DNA of 37,126 bases from an uncultured Roseburia sp. (GCA_947573605.1 CANPGM010000037.1:1-37126), one strand, 5' to 3'; counted from the first letter of the stretch, positions 14,201-22,830 are shown. The notes: a model not told the origin generated them from the letters alone. Translations and numbers: made by a program.

Positions 14201-15790
14201 TTGGCTGACCTGAGAAAAGAGATAGAAAAACGCCGTACGTTTGCGATTATTTCTCATCCCGACGCCGGAAAGACGACCCTGACGGAAAAGTTTTTATTAT
14301 ACGGCGGGGCAATCAATCTGGCGGGATCCGTAAAAGGAAAGGCTACTGCGCGTCACGCGGTATCCGACTGGATGGAGATAGAAAAGGAAAGAGGAATTTC
14401 CGTAACCTCTTCCGTACTGCAGTTTAATTACGGCGGATACTGTATTAATATACTTGATACGCCGGGACATCAGGATTTCTCGGAAGATACGTACCGAACG
14501 CTGATGGCGGCGGATTCTGCGGTTATGGTAATCGACGGTTCAAAGGGTGTAGAGGCGCAGACAAGGAAGCTTTTTAAGGTCTGCGTCATGCGTCATATTC
14601 CCATTTTTACGTTTATAAACAAAATGGACCGGGATGCAAACGACACGTTTGACTTACTCGACGAAATTGAAAAGGAACTTGGCATTGCGACCTGCCCCGT
14701 CAACTGGCCGATCGGTTCTGGTAAAAATTTCAAGGGCGTTTTTGACCGGAATACGAAAAAAGTTATGACATTTGCAGATACTTTAAAAGGGACGAAAGAG
14801 GGTACGGAAAAGCAGATTTCCGTTGACGATCCGGCGCTATCGGAGGAAATAGGAAGGGAAGCGTTGGAAAAACTGTTAGAAGAGATTGAGCTGCTAGACG
14901 GCGCCAGCGCGGAATTTGATCAGGAACTGGTCTCAAAGGGCGAGCTTTCTCCTGTGTTTTTCGGCTCCGCGTTAACGAATTTCGGCGTGGAAACCTTTTT
15001 GCAGCACTTTTTGCAAATGACGTATTCTCCGCTGCCCAGAAAGGCGGATATTGGGGAAATCGATCCGTTTGGAGAGGAATTTTCCGCGTTTGTCTTTAAA
15101 ATTCAGGCCAATATGAATAAGGCGCACAGAGACCGTATCGCGTTTATGCGTATTTGTTCCGGGAAGTTTGAAGCCGGCATGGAAGTTACGCATGTACAGG
15201 GCGGCAATAAAAAGACAAAGCTTTCCCAGCCGCAGCAGATGATGGCGCAGGAACGCCATATTGTGGATGAAGCTTATGCGGGAGATATTATCGGCGTGTT
15301 CGATCCCGGTGTTTTTTCTATCGGCGATACCATTACTACTGCGAAGCCGTTCCGCTTTGAAGGAATTCCGACTTTTGCCCCGGAGCATTTTGCGAGGGTG
15401 CGCCAGGTAGATACCATGAAGCGGAAGCAGTTTATGAAAGGGATGGAACAGATTGCCCAGGAAGGTGCGATACAGATTTTTCAGGAATATAACATGGGAA
15501 TGGAAGAGGTCATCGTCGGCGTTGTCGGCGTACTTCAGTTCGATGTATTGAAATACCGTCTCGAAAATGAATATAATGTAGAAATTCGTATGGATGCTCT
15601 TCCGTACGAGCATATTCGCTGGATCGAAAACGAGGATGTCAATATGGATAAGCTGACCGGAACCTCCGATATGAAAAAGATTCAGGATTTGAAAGGAAGG
15701 CCGCTTTTGCTTTTCGTAAACTCCTGGAGCGTCGGTATGGTTTTGGATCGAAACGAAGGGCTCCGGCTGTCGGAATTCGGCCGCGAATAA
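14201..15790 (+). CDS. prfC: Peptide chain release factor 3, 529 aa (TTG start)
   Basis: A GTPase that removes RF1/RF2 from the ribosome after termination. The P-loop is HPDAGKTT (19-26), switch motifs include ERGISVTSS and DTPGHQDFSEDTYRT, and NKMD gives guanine specificity. Domain 2 and the C-terminal domain follow, with the family-typical GVVGVLQFDVLKYRLENEY. I chose TTG 14201: the GGAGGA SD at 14189-14194 precedes it by 6 nt and the protein then begins MADLRKEIEKRRTFAIISHP, as expected. The ATG at 14177 would place the SD inside the gene. Length equals E. coli RF3. trxA follows after 29 nt. Confidence 0.96.
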   Translation: MADLRKEIEKRRTFAIISHPDAGKTTLTEKFLLYGGAINLAGSVKGKATARHAVSDWMEIEKERGISVTSSVLQFNYGGYCINILDTPGHQDFSEDTYRTLMAADSAVMVIDGSKGVEAQTRKLFKVCVMRHIPIFTFINKMDRDANDTFDLLDEIEKELGIATCPVNWPIGSGKNFKGVFDRNTKKVMTFADTLKGTKEGTEKQISVDDPALSEEIGREALEKLLEEIELLDGASAEFDQELVSKGELSPVFFGSALTNFGVETFLQHFLQMTYSPLPRKADIGEIDPFGEEFSAFVFKIQANMNKAHRDRIAFMRICSGKFEAGMEVTHVQGGNKKTKLSQPQQMMAQERHIVDEAYAGDIIGVFDPGVFSIGDTITTAKPFRFEGIPTFAPEHFARVRQVDTMKRKQFMKGMEQIAQEGAIQIFQEYNMGMEEVIVGVVGVLQFDVLKYRLENEYNVEIRMDALPYEHIRWIENEDVNMDKLTGTSDMKKIQDLKGRPLLLFVNSWSVGMVLDRNEGLRLSEFGRE

Positions 15791-15819
15791 ATAAATAACG
15801 ATTTCAGGAGGGAAAGAGT

Positions 15820-16134
15820 ATGGCAGTTGTTACAATCACAAACGACAATTTTGAAGAAGAAGTTTTAGCATGTAAAATACCCGTAATTTTGGATTTCTGG
15901 GCGGATTGGTGCGGCCCGTGCAAAATGCAGGCGCCTGTTTTTGACGCCCTTGCAGAAGAACTTGACGGAAAAGTAAAGTTCGGTAAGGTGAATGTGGATG
16001 AACAATCCGCACTTTCCTTAAAATATCAGGTTATGAACATTCCGACCCTGATTGTTATGGATCACGGAGAGTTTAAAGAACGGGCGGTCGGCGTTCAGAA
16101 TAAGGAAGCGCTGAAAGCGCTGCTGAATATGTAA
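15820..16134 (+). CDS. trxA: Thioredoxin, 104 aa
   Basis: A classical small cytoplasmic dithiol-disulfide oxidoreductase. The active site WCGPC (residues 30-34) is preceded by ILDFWAD, and the cis-Pro loop reads NIPTLIV. No signal peptide. The SD AGGAGG stands about 10 nt before the ATG. It is probably transcribed with prfC and ends at the strong terminator at 16161. No thioredoxin reductase gene is nearby. Confidence 0.96.
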   Translation: MAVVTITNDNFEEEVLACKIPVILDFWADWCGPCKMQAPVFDALAEELDGKVKFGKVNVDEQSALSLKYQVMNIPTLIVMDHGEFKERAVGVQNKEALKALLNM

Positions 16135-16160
16135 AAACAGATTGTTATGCGCGAAAGCAG

Positions 16161-16208
16161 CGCCGACAGACGACAGGCTTTTTGGCTGTTCTCTGTCGGC
16201 GTTTTTTT
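16161..16208 (+). terminator. Terminator after trxA
   Basis: CGCCGACAG (16161-16169) pairs with CTGTCGGCG (16193-16201), followed by seven T (16202-16208). The 23-nt loop can add a further ACAG/CTGT pairing. Confidence 0.9.
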
Positions 16209-16321
16209 GCCGGGCAGTTATATCAAATGATTGATTCAGGGCGGTCTGTGCACTTGTATGGGTGAAGGAATGGTAAAATATGCCGATACATATAACAGAA
16301 GCAAAAAATTGTGTAAGATAT

Positions 16322-16350
16322 GCCGCTGCGCGGCAGAGAGAGGGATGCCG
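16322..16350 (+). promoter_or_regulatory. Hairpin plus SD tail before the gene at 16351
   Basis: The hairpin GCCGC-TGC-GCGGC (16322-16334) is followed by the 16-nt tail AGAGAGAGGGATGCCG and a GTG start. The geometry matches the hairpin leaders before spoIIIAD, lrgB and aroD and supports GTG 16351 over the ATG 6 nt upstream. Confidence 0.5.
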
Positions 16351-17004
16351 GTGAATCATTCAATGGACGTTACTGTTTTATCAAAAGCCTGTTATAATTA
16401 TCTGACGGAATACGGTACTAAGTATACGGAAAACGAAGGAAAGACGTTTGTAAATAAATTAGTGGAAAAAACCGGAGCGGGAAATGAGAGCCGTGCGACG
16501 GACCATATGACGATGACAGAATACAAGTGTTATATTTATGATAAGATTTCAAGACTTCCCATTCATCCATCGCAGGCGGGATGGTTTTACCATATTCAGA
16601 TCACCGACGAGGGTTTTGCGGCGATGAAGAATGATCCGGCATATGAAAAATTTGTGCTTGATACGATTCGCGACAGTTTTTCACAGGTGGATTTTTATCA
16701 GGGTGAGAATGTATCGCTTCTGCATTTCGGAGCGACAAAGGAAGAATTTCGTGCGGAAACTTATCATATCGGCAGTCCGTTTGAAAGAAAAATGGAAGAA
16801 AAAGCGTTTTGGGAACGAAAGGCGGAGCGAAAACGTATCCGAAAAGAACAGTATGAAAACTGGCTGGACAGACGCGCCGTTGCAAAGCGGATCAGACAGC
16901 GGCTTGTACTTGAGAAAAATCTTTCGCAGGCGGCGGCAATCGCGGAAGCAAATGCAGAGGCCGACGGAATTGCGAGCAGTGTGATTTTAAGCAAGCGTTG
17001 TTAA
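16351..17004 (+). CDS. Conserved-type protein of unknown function, 217 aa (GTG start)
   Basis: No enzyme motif recognised. The N-terminal half is mixed helix/strand and contains ISRLPIHPSQ and ITDEGFAAMKNDPAYEKFVLDTIRDSF. From memory these resemble the DUF6033 family of clostridial proteins; this is unverified. The middle has a short HFGATKEEF segment. From about residue 145 the chain is a strongly basic/acidic helix (KMEEKAFWERKAERKRIRKEQ), followed by an Ala-rich helix. No signal peptide or membrane segment. The longest open frame begins at 16231, but its extra 40 residues include the leader hairpin. It is flanked by terminators on both sides, so it is a single-gene unit. ATG 16345 or 16363 are alternative starts. 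Confidence 0.7.
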   Translation: MNHSMDVTVLSKACYNYLTEYGTKYTENEGKTFVNKLVEKTGAGNESRATDHMTMTEYKCYIYDKISRLPIHPSQAGWFYHIQITDEGFAAMKNDPAYEKFVLDTIRDSFSQVDFYQGENVSLLHFGATKEEFRAETYHIGSPFERKMEEKAFWERKAERKRIRKEQYENWLDRRAVAKRIRQRLVLEKNLSQAAAIAEANAEADGIASSVILSKRC

Positions 17005-17079
17005 ATCCGCGGTAATATGAGGTTAAAGAAAAATTAAGAAAGTATGTATTCTCTTTTAAGGAAACGGATACAAATCGGA

Positions 17080-17121
17080 AACGGATGTTATTTATAATAC
17101 AAAATAACATCCGTTTTTTTT
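17080..17121 (+). terminator. Strong terminator (14-bp perfect stem)
   Basis: AACGGATGTTATTT (17080-17093) pairs perfectly with AAATAACATCCGTT (17102-17115). The T run extends to 17121. It ends the unit of the gene at 16351. Confidence 0.93.
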
Positions 17122-17197
17122 GAAACAGAGGATAAGACCACAGTATAAAAACAATGAAAAATAAATAAGATAATACGGAAATGGGGAATGAATTTAT

Positions 17198-18244
17198 ATG
17201 AAAGCGGAACTGGATATTATTGATATTAACCGGGGCAGAGAACAGAGGAGGGAAAGAGGATCGAGAGAAAGCCGGAGTAGATATGGAGAGAGGAATGAGG
17301 GAATCGGAAGCGTTTATACAGATGTCGGAGAAAAGGGAAACGGGGCGCGTCAGAGAAGATCATCCGAAAGAAGACGGAGACGAGAGCGTATGATTCGCCG
17401 GATTTACTGCGGGGCCGGCGTTTTTCTATGCATTGCTATAGGAATTACGACGTTTGGAGTCGAGAGGACGATACGGGCGAAGAATATGATTCCGAGAGAG
17501 CGGGAATATGAAAAAATTACGCAGACATTTCAGCCGAATCAGCCCAAAGTGATTCAGGATTCGGAAATACTTGAAAATTTATTAGAACTTACGAAAAAGT
17601 ACCCGGAATTTCAGACGATTTATGAGCAGTCGGATTTATACAGCGAGGAGCTTTTGACCGCGTTATGCAATAATCCGGAAATGTATGAATTTGTAAAAGG
17701 ATACCCTCAGGCTGACGGCAGCGTGGCGGGAGGAATCGAAGAAAAAGAACTCGAAAAGAAGTATCCGTTATTTCTGCAGTGGGATAAGAGATGGGGATAT
17801 GTTTCCTACGGCGATACGATGATTGGGCTTTCCGGGTGCGGACCCACCTGTCTGTCTATGGTGATCGTAGCTTTAACAAGAGATGCCTCCGTTACGCCGG
17901 ATGTCGTTGCGTCTTACAGTATGAATAACGGATATTATGTAAGCGGAACGGGGACGGCATGGAGTCTGATGACGGAGGGCGTAAGAAACTGGGGGCTTTG
18001 CGCAAGAGAAATCTCTTTGGATGAAAGCGTAATGAAATATCAGCTGGATCGCGGCTGTCCGATTATCTGTTCGGTAAAGCCGGGAGATTTTACCGCCGCG
18101 GGACATTTTATCGTGATTTATGGGTATGATGAAGAAGGATTTCTGGTGAATGATCCGAACTGTATTGCAAGAAGTAATACACACTGGACATTTGAGGACT
18201 TATCCTGGCAGATCTCAATTATGTGGTCGTATTATATCAGTTAG
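17198..18244 (+). CDS. Membrane-anchored C39-like cysteine peptidase family protein, 348 aa
   Basis: Residues 1-65 are hydrophilic and very rich in Arg/Glu/Gly/Ser. One membrane segment follows (about 69-88, CGAGVFLCIAIGITTFGV), so the rest is probably extracellular. The C-terminal domain (about 190-348) starts FLQWDKRWGYVSYG and has a Cys in LSGCGPTCLSM (Cys214), a His in GHFIVIYGYD (His303) and NDPN near 318. This is the Cys-His-Asn/Asp order of the C39-like (peptidase_C39_2) fold. Substrate unknown; cell-wall or peptide processing is possible. The ATG has GGGGA upstream. No ABC transporter adjoins, so it is not a typical bacteriocin C39 exporter. Confidence 0.8.
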   Translation: MKAELDIIDINRGREQRRERGSRESRSRYGERNEGIGSVYTDVGEKGNGARQRRSSERRRRRERMIRRIYCGAGVFLCIAIGITTFGVERTIRAKNMIPREREYEKITQTFQPNQPKVIQDSEILENLLELTKKYPEFQTIYEQSDLYSEELLTALCNNPEMYEFVKGYPQADGSVAGGIEEKELEKKYPLFLQWDKRWGYVSYGDTMIGLSGCGPTCLSMVIVALTRDASVTPDVVASYSMNNGYYVSGTGTAWSLMTEGVRNWGLCAREISLDESVMKYQLDRGCPIICSVKPGDFTAAGHFIVIYGYDEEGFLVNDPNCIARSNTHWTFEDLSWQISIMWSYYIS

Positions 18245-18387
18245 GATACCCAAAAGTCCTTTGTTTCGCCATTTTACGGGAAATGCAACCGTTGGTTGAC
18301 AAATTGTCCGGCATCTTATCTGGCGTGCAACCGAAAAATCTGTTATTCTTTCCTATATCCGCAAGGCAGATGCATGCGGAAATAAAT

Positions 18388-18417
18388 GCGCAGTGTTTGC
18401 GCGGAAAGAGGTTATCT
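18388..18417 (+). promoter_or_regulatory. Hairpin plus SD tail before the XRE gene at 18418
   Basis: GCGCA (18388-18392), a 5-nt loop and TGCGC (18398-18402), then the 15-nt tail GGAAAGAGGTTATCT and the ATG. It lies in the 173-nt gap that also holds TTGACA (18296-18301) without a convincing -10, and two TGCAACCG copies (18284 and 18326). Confidence 0.5.
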
Positions 18418-19422
18418 ATGATATTTGCAGATAAAATAATTTTGCTGCGAAAGAAAAACGGCTGGTCTCAGGAAGAGCTGGCAGAAAAGTTAGAGGTGAC
18501 AAGGCAGTCGGTGTCCAAATGGGAAAGCGCACAGTCCATTCCCGATATTGGAAAAATTCTGATACTCAGTCGTTTGTTTGGTGTCAGCACCGATTACCTG
18601 CTGAGGGATGATATGGAAGAGGAGGATGAAAACATCGGCGCTGCGGAGTTTGGTTCGGAAGAGGCGCCCCTCCGCCGTGTTTCTCTGGAAGAAGCGAATA
18701 CTTTTATAAAACTAAAATCGGAAATTGCGGGAAAAATCGCATTTGCGTCCTTTTTATGTTTTCTTTCTCCGATTTGCCTGTTGATTTTAGGTGCGATGTC
18801 CGAATTGCCCGGAAGTCCGATAACGGAAAATATGGCCGGCGCAATCGGCATGACGGTACTATTGTTATTTGCAATCCCTGCGGTTTCGATTTTCATTTAC
18901 TGCGGGACGAAAACGGCTTCCTTTGAATGGATGGAAAAAGAACCGTTTGAAACGGAATACGGAGTAGACGGAATGGTAAGAGAGCGGCAGAAACAGTTTT
19001 CACCGAAACATATGCGCTGTAATATAGCGGGAACGTGCCTTTGCATTCTGGCTGTCATCCCGATTTTTCTGGGAAGTATGTTATTCGAGGATGATTTTTC
19101 AATGACGCTGATGCTGTCCCTTTTATTTCCGCTTGTTGGAATCGGCGTATGGATGTTTATTAAGGCAGGGGTTCCGTGGGGTGCAATGGAGATATTATTA
19201 GAGGAAGGCGATTATACGAAAGAGAAAAAGCGGAAAGGAAAAAGGACGGAAGCATTGGGAGGCATTTACTGGCTTTTGGTTACTGCGGCTTATCTGGGAT
19301 ATAGTTTGTATACGAATAAATGGGGACAGAGCTGGATTATCTGGCCGGTGGCAGGCGTGATATTTGCGGCTGTAATGATCGGCATCAATTCGTTTACGGG
19401 TAAAGATCTATCACAACGTTAG
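18418..19422 (+). CDS. XRE-family regulator with C-terminal membrane domain, 334 aa
   Basis: Residues 1-62 form a Cro/CI-type helix-turn-helix (LRKKNGWSQEELAEKLEVTRQSVSKWESAQSIPDIGKI), followed by an acidic linker. About six hydrophobic segments run from residue 100 to the end (KIAFASFLCFLSPICLLILG, GMTVLLLFAIPAVSIFIYC and others). HTH-plus-membrane proteins of this sort are common in Firmicutes and are presumed to be membrane-tethered regulators; target and signal are unknown. ATG 18418 is chosen because GGAAAGAGG stands just before it and the HTH then starts at once. An upstream frame to 18223 overlaps the C39 gene and is not credible. The stop overlaps the convergent gene by 4 bp. Confidence 0.85.
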   Translation: MIFADKIILLRKKNGWSQEELAEKLEVTRQSVSKWESAQSIPDIGKILILSRLFGVSTDYLLRDDMEEEDENIGAAEFGSEEAPLRRVSLEEANTFIKLKSEIAGKIAFASFLCFLSPICLLILGAMSELPGSPITENMAGAIGMTVLLLFAIPAVSIFIYCGTKTASFEWMEKEPFETEYGVDGMVRERQKQFSPKHMRCNIAGTCLCILAVIPIFLGSMLFEDDFSMTLMLSLLFPLVGIGVWMFIKAGVPWGAMEILLEEGDYTKEKKRKGKRTEALGGIYWLLVTAAYLGYSLYTNKWGQSWIIWPVAGVIFAAVMIGINSFTGKDLSQR

Positions 19423-20015
19423 TGCTTCTTTTTTCGAACGCTGCAGCCAAAAGTGCCGAGCTGTTTTCCAAGCGAATAATAGGCGCCGTGCGAATAGGAA
19501 ATGAGCCCGGCCGCATGTAAATCAAGGCTGCCGTTTTCATTTAGAAAATCGTCGGAAACGGTTACGCCTGCTACGTCCGCAAGAAACATTGTGTGGCTTC
19601 CAAGCTGCTTTGCTTCCCGTACCATGCACTCAATGTTCACCGGACATTCCGCGATGCCCGGCACGCTTATGTTCTTAGAGGGGAGAGGCGTTAAATGCAT
19701 TTCTTTAAATTTATCCGTATCTCTTCCCGAACGGACGCCACAGTAATCGGCTGCCCGGACTAATGTTTCAGTGGTCAGATTGATTACAAATTCTCCCGTT
19801 TCTTCTATTAAGCGATAGGAATACCTTGTGGGGCGGACAGAAATGGAGACCATAGGCGGGTTGGTACATATTGTGCCTGTCCATGCAATTGTAATAATGT
19901 TCGGCCTGCCAAAAAGCTCTGTTTTATCACAGAGCTTTTTGCCGCCCTGACAGCTTACCATTGCCACGGGCAGCGGATATAACATATTTCCGGGTTTCCA
20001 ATATTGCCTTGCCAT
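19419..20015 (-). CDS. Flavin reductase-like (FMN-binding) protein, 198 aa
   Basis: Matches the flavin reductase-like/flavoredoxin family. It opens with a PLPVAMVSCQG strand, has NIITIAWTGTICTNPPMVSISVRP, then the FVINLTTETLVRAADYCG segment and a GVTVSDDFLNENGSLD end. Such proteins bind FMN and reduce flavin or pass electrons; the partner is unknown. Cytoplasmic, normal length. It is the last gene of a four-gene minus-strand run, 11 nt after the DUF4364 gene. The SD is AGGGGGA before ATG 20015. Its stop overlaps the opposing XRE gene. Confidence 0.87.
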   Translation of the reverse strand: MARQYWKPGNMLYPLPVAMVSCQGGKKLCDKTELFGRPNIITIAWTGTICTNPPMVSISVRPTRYSYRLIEETGEFVINLTTETLVRAADYCGVRSGRDTDKFKEMHLTPLPSKNISVPGIAECPVNIECMVREAKQLGSHTMFLADVAGVTVSDDFLNENGSLDLHAAGLISYSHGAYYSLGKQLGTFGCSVRKKKH

Positions 20016-20026
20016 TGCGTTTCCCC

Positions 20027-20545
20027 CTATCTCAGTAAAAGGTCCATCAGGTATCCGTATACTTCTTCGTTTTGTTTTTTCCAGTTTGTGCAGATTGCTT
20101 CCGCCTGTTCCTTTTTTTTCACCGTCAAAGTCAGATCAATCAGGCTGCAGCTTTTTTTTCGGTACTGGCAGCGGACGGCATACTCGTGATTCGGGGTGCG
20201 GTAATAGTCTGCGATAATTGCATTGTCGTTCTGAAACTGCATTCCATTTTCACGAAAATAAGAAGCGATGTCCGATTCTATCGCTTCGGAAACTTTATCG
20301 CCTAAGAGCGTAAGCGTTTCCCTTCCTGCAGCGGTAATGCCATATTGAGTATTACGACGCGTGGATTTAATGCGGACAAGTCCTGCATCCTGTAAATCGC
20401 TTAGAGCCTGCTGAATTTTGAAATAATCCGTCGTATATTCCTGTAGCAGAAAAAAATTGGCAATCTGTGCGTTGCTTAACGGATAATCTACTTTATCCAG
20501 CATTGCAAGAATGGTTAATTTATAAATGGTAAACGGCTCTGCCAT
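20027..20545 (-). CDS. DUF4364 family protein, winged-helix-like, 172 aa
   Basis: Recognised from the start MAEPFTIYKLTILAMLDKV, the YPLSNAQIANFFL helix and the ALSDLQDAGLVRIKSTRRNTQYGITAAGRE winged-helix wing. It was probably derived from a PadR/MarR-like DNA-binding fold. The C-terminal half contains a CSLIDLTLTVKKKEQAEAIC strand-helix unit. The role is unknown. It lies 29 nt downstream of the radical SAM gene and 11 nt upstream of the flavin reductase gene. The SD is GAGGGGA. Confidence 0.85.
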   Translation of the reverse strand: MAEPFTIYKLTILAMLDKVDYPLSNAQIANFFLLQEYTTDYFKIQQALSDLQDAGLVRIKSTRRNTQYGITAAGRETLTLLGDKVSEAIESDIASYFRENGMQFQNDNAIIADYYRTPNHEYAVRCQYRKKSCSLIDLTLTVKKKEQAEAICTNWKKQNEEVYGYLMDLLLR

Positions 20546-20574
20546 ATGGAAAATCCCCTCGTTTCTCAGTCATT

Positions 20575-21549
20575 TTATTCGGCAAAAAGTTTCCCCTGCC
20601 ACGTATTCTGTTCTTTCAGCTCTTTTTGAATCGTATTTAATACCCTCTTTTTATCGGCGCTCCAGAGCGGCGCAAGTAAAAGCGCCTTAGGCCCGTCCCC
20701 GGTCAGACGGTGTACTACGATACGGGATGGAAGCCGTTCAAGACAGCGGACAAGAAAGCGGCAGTATTCTTCAAGGGAAAAAAGCGGAAACGGTTTTGCC
20801 TCATACTGAAGTCCTAAGTCCGTGCCGCGCAGTACGTGAAGAAGCTGGAGCTTTACGCCCTGTATGGGCAGTCTTGAAACGAAAGAGAGCGATGCAAGCA
20901 TCATATCTTCCGTTTCTCCGGGAAGACCTAAAATCAGGTGTGTCACAATTGTCAGTCCGCGTTCGCTTAGAGCATGAACCGCCGCTTCAAATTGTGAAAC
21001 GGTAAAACCGCTTCGGATCGCAGAAAGAGTCGCTTCGTGGACGGTCTGCAGTCCGAGTTCTATCCATACGGGTTTTACTTTGTTTAATTCCGAAAGCAGT
21101 TCCAGGACGTCGGAAGGAAGGCAGTCGCAGCGCGTCGCAATGGAGAGCACCGCAATGTCCGGATGAACAATTGCTTCGGTAAAAATACGCCGCAGATATG
21201 CCGTCGGAGCGTAGGTATTCGTAAATGCCTGAAAATAGGCGATATATTTTTTGCATTTGGTCTTGTCCTGAATCCGCAGTTTGGCCGATTCAATCTGTTC
21301 CGTAACGGAAAGCATAGAAGAGGCGGCAAAATCGCCTGACCCGCCTGCGCTGCAGAAAGTACATCCGCGGGAGTGAAGCCGTCCGTCCCGGTTCGGACAG
21401 GTCATCCCGCCGTTTAAGGAGAGGCGGTAGACTTTTTCTCCGAACGTTTCCCTTAAATGATAATCAAGCGAATGATAACGTCTGCCGCCCCAGAGACGTT
21501 CGATGTTTGTTTCATCATACGGCGTCACAGGTTTTTGGGATTGACTCAT
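20575..21549 (-). CDS. TIGR01212-type radical SAM protein (YtqA-like), 324 aa
   Basis: The cluster motif sits in LNGGMTCPNRDGRLHSRGCTFCSAGGSGDFA: Cys, a longer gap, then CTFC, the unusual spacing of this family. A VWIELGLQTVHEATLSAIRSGF strand and LTIVTHLILGLPGETEDMM follow, typical of the radical SAM barrel. It uses SAM and a 4Fe-4S cluster; the substrate is not firmly known, though the family resembles Elp3-type enzymes. The start overlaps the malic enzyme stop by 4 nt, so translation is coupled. Confidence 0.92.
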   Translation of the reverse strand: MSQSQKPVTPYDETNIERLWGGRRYHSLDYHLRETFGEKVYRLSLNGGMTCPNRDGRLHSRGCTFCSAGGSGDFAASSMLSVTEQIESAKLRIQDKTKCKKYIAYFQAFTNTYAPTAYLRRIFTEAIVHPDIAVLSIATRCDCLPSDVLELLSELNKVKPVWIELGLQTVHEATLSAIRSGFTVSQFEAAVHALSERGLTIVTHLILGLPGETEDMMLASLSFVSRLPIQGVKLQLLHVLRGTDLGLQYEAKPFPLFSLEEYCRFLVRCLERLPSRIVVHRLTGDGPKALLLAPLWSADKKRVLNTIQKELKEQNTWQGKLFAE

Positions 21550-22700
21550 GATCGGATATGAGCTTTTACGGCTTTGCTGACTGTCTCTGCAACGCGCGGG
21601 TCAAAGGCTTCCGGCATAATAAAATCGTCGCAGAGTTCTTCGTCGGATACGAGAGCCGCTAAGGCCTCCGCAGCCGCAAGCTTCATTTCTTCCGTAATCT
21701 GTGCTGCCCGTCCTTCGAGCGCTCCTTTAAAAATTCCCGGAAATGCAATTACATTGTTGACCTGATTCGGGAAATCGCTTCGTCCCGTTCCGACAATTCT
21801 GGCTCCGGCGGCTTTTGCAGCGTCCGGCATAATTTCCGGCACCGGATTTGCCATTGCAAAAAGAATCGAGTCGGAATTCATGGAAGCGACCATTTCCGGT
21901 GTTACAATGTTCGGCGCGGATACGCCGACAAAAATATCAGCGCCTTTTAACGCGTCCGCAAGCGAGCCTGATTTGTTTTCGAGGTTCGTGACTTCCGTCA
22001 TTTTCTTCTGCATCCAGTTTAATCCGGGATAGTCCTTCCCGATGATCCCCGCTCTGTCGCACATTGTAATATGCGTAAAGCCATAGGTCAGTAGCAGTTT
22101 TGTAATCGCGATACCCGCGGAACCTGCGCCGTTTACGACAACCCGGCAGTCCTCTTTTTTCCTGCCGGTAACGCGCAGTCCGTTTATAATTCCGGCAAGC
22201 ACTACAATTGCGGTTCCGTGCTGATCGTCGTGAAAAACCGGAATAGTAAGAATTTCTTTTAAGCGTTCTTCAATTTCAAAGCAGCGCGGCGCGGAAATAT
22301 CCTCCAGATTGATTCCTCCGAATGCCGGTGCGATATTTTTTATGGTAAGAATGATTTCTTCGGTATCCTGTGTATCAAGACAGACAGGTACGGCGTTGAC
22401 ATTGCCGAATTCCTTAAACAGAACGCATTTTCCCTCCATCACCGGCATCGCGGCGTAAGCGCCGATGTTTCCGAGACCGAGTACTGCGCTGCCGTCCGAT
22501 ACGACTGCGACTGTATTTGCTTTTCCGGTGTAGAGATAAACGGCTTCCCTGTCCTCTGCAATGACCTTGCAGGGTTCTGCAACGCCGGGCGTATAAGCGA
22601 TTGCGAGATCCTCGCGTGAGTTTACTTTAGCCTTAGCGGCGGTTTCGAGCTTTCCGTTCCATTCTTTGTGCATTTTTAATGCTTTTTCTTTTATGTCCAT
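21546..22700 (-). CDS. NAD(P)-dependent malic enzyme, 384 aa
   Basis: Oxidative decarboxylation of malate to pyruvate. The short bacterial form starts ALKMHKEWNGKLE and has LAIAYTPGVAEPCK (catalytic Tyr), a metal/substrate segment HDDQHGTAIV and the dinucleotide site VVNGAGSAGIAI. ATG 22700 is chosen; the in-frame ATG at 22712 lies within the SD tail and would add MRDT. It is first in a minus-strand operon with radical SAM, DUF4364 and flavin reductase genes. The promoter is at 22830-22802, and a hairpin leader lies directly upstream. Confidence 0.94.
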   Translation of the reverse strand: MDIKEKALKMHKEWNGKLETAAKAKVNSREDLAIAYTPGVAEPCKVIAEDREAVYLYTGKANTVAVVSDGSAVLGLGNIGAYAAMPVMEGKCVLFKEFGNVNAVPVCLDTQDTEEIILTIKNIAPAFGGINLEDISAPRCFEIEERLKEILTIPVFHDDQHGTAIVVLAGIINGLRVTGRKKEDCRVVVNGAGSAGIAITKLLLTYGFTHITMCDRAGIIGKDYPGLNWMQKKMTEVTNLENKSGSLADALKGADIFVGVSAPNIVTPEMVASMNSDSILFAMANPVPEIMPDAAKAAGARIVGTGRSDFPNQVNNVIAFPGIFKGALEGRAAQITEEMKLAAAEALAALVSDEELCDDFIMPEAFDPRVAETVSKAVKAHIRS

Positions 22701-22729
22701 AGTATCCCTCATTCTGCCGTATTTACGGC
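22701..22729 (-). promoter_or_regulatory. Hairpin plus SD tail before the malic enzyme gene
   Basis: On the minus strand GCCGT-AAAT-ACGGC (22729-22716) is followed by the 15-nt tail AGAATGAGGGATACT (22715-22701) and the ATG. It is nearly identical in form to the leaders of lrgB and aroD. Confidence 0.6.
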
Positions 22730-22801
22730 CGTTCCGTTTGATTGATGTGCAGACTGTGGCTGCGTCATTTGCAGATTGTTTATTTTACACTTCCGGACTC
22801 T

Positions 22802-22830
22802 ATATTAACATTTATTTTTTTATGAATCAA
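22802..22830 (-). promoter_or_regulatory. Sigma-A promoter of the malic enzyme operon
   Basis: On the minus strand: TTGATT (22830-22825), a 17-bp spacer and TAATAT (22807-22802). Confidence 0.65.

Noticed and set aside
18296-18324. TTGACA promoter for the XRE gene at 18418
   Set aside because: A perfect -35 but no acceptable -10 at 16-18 bp.
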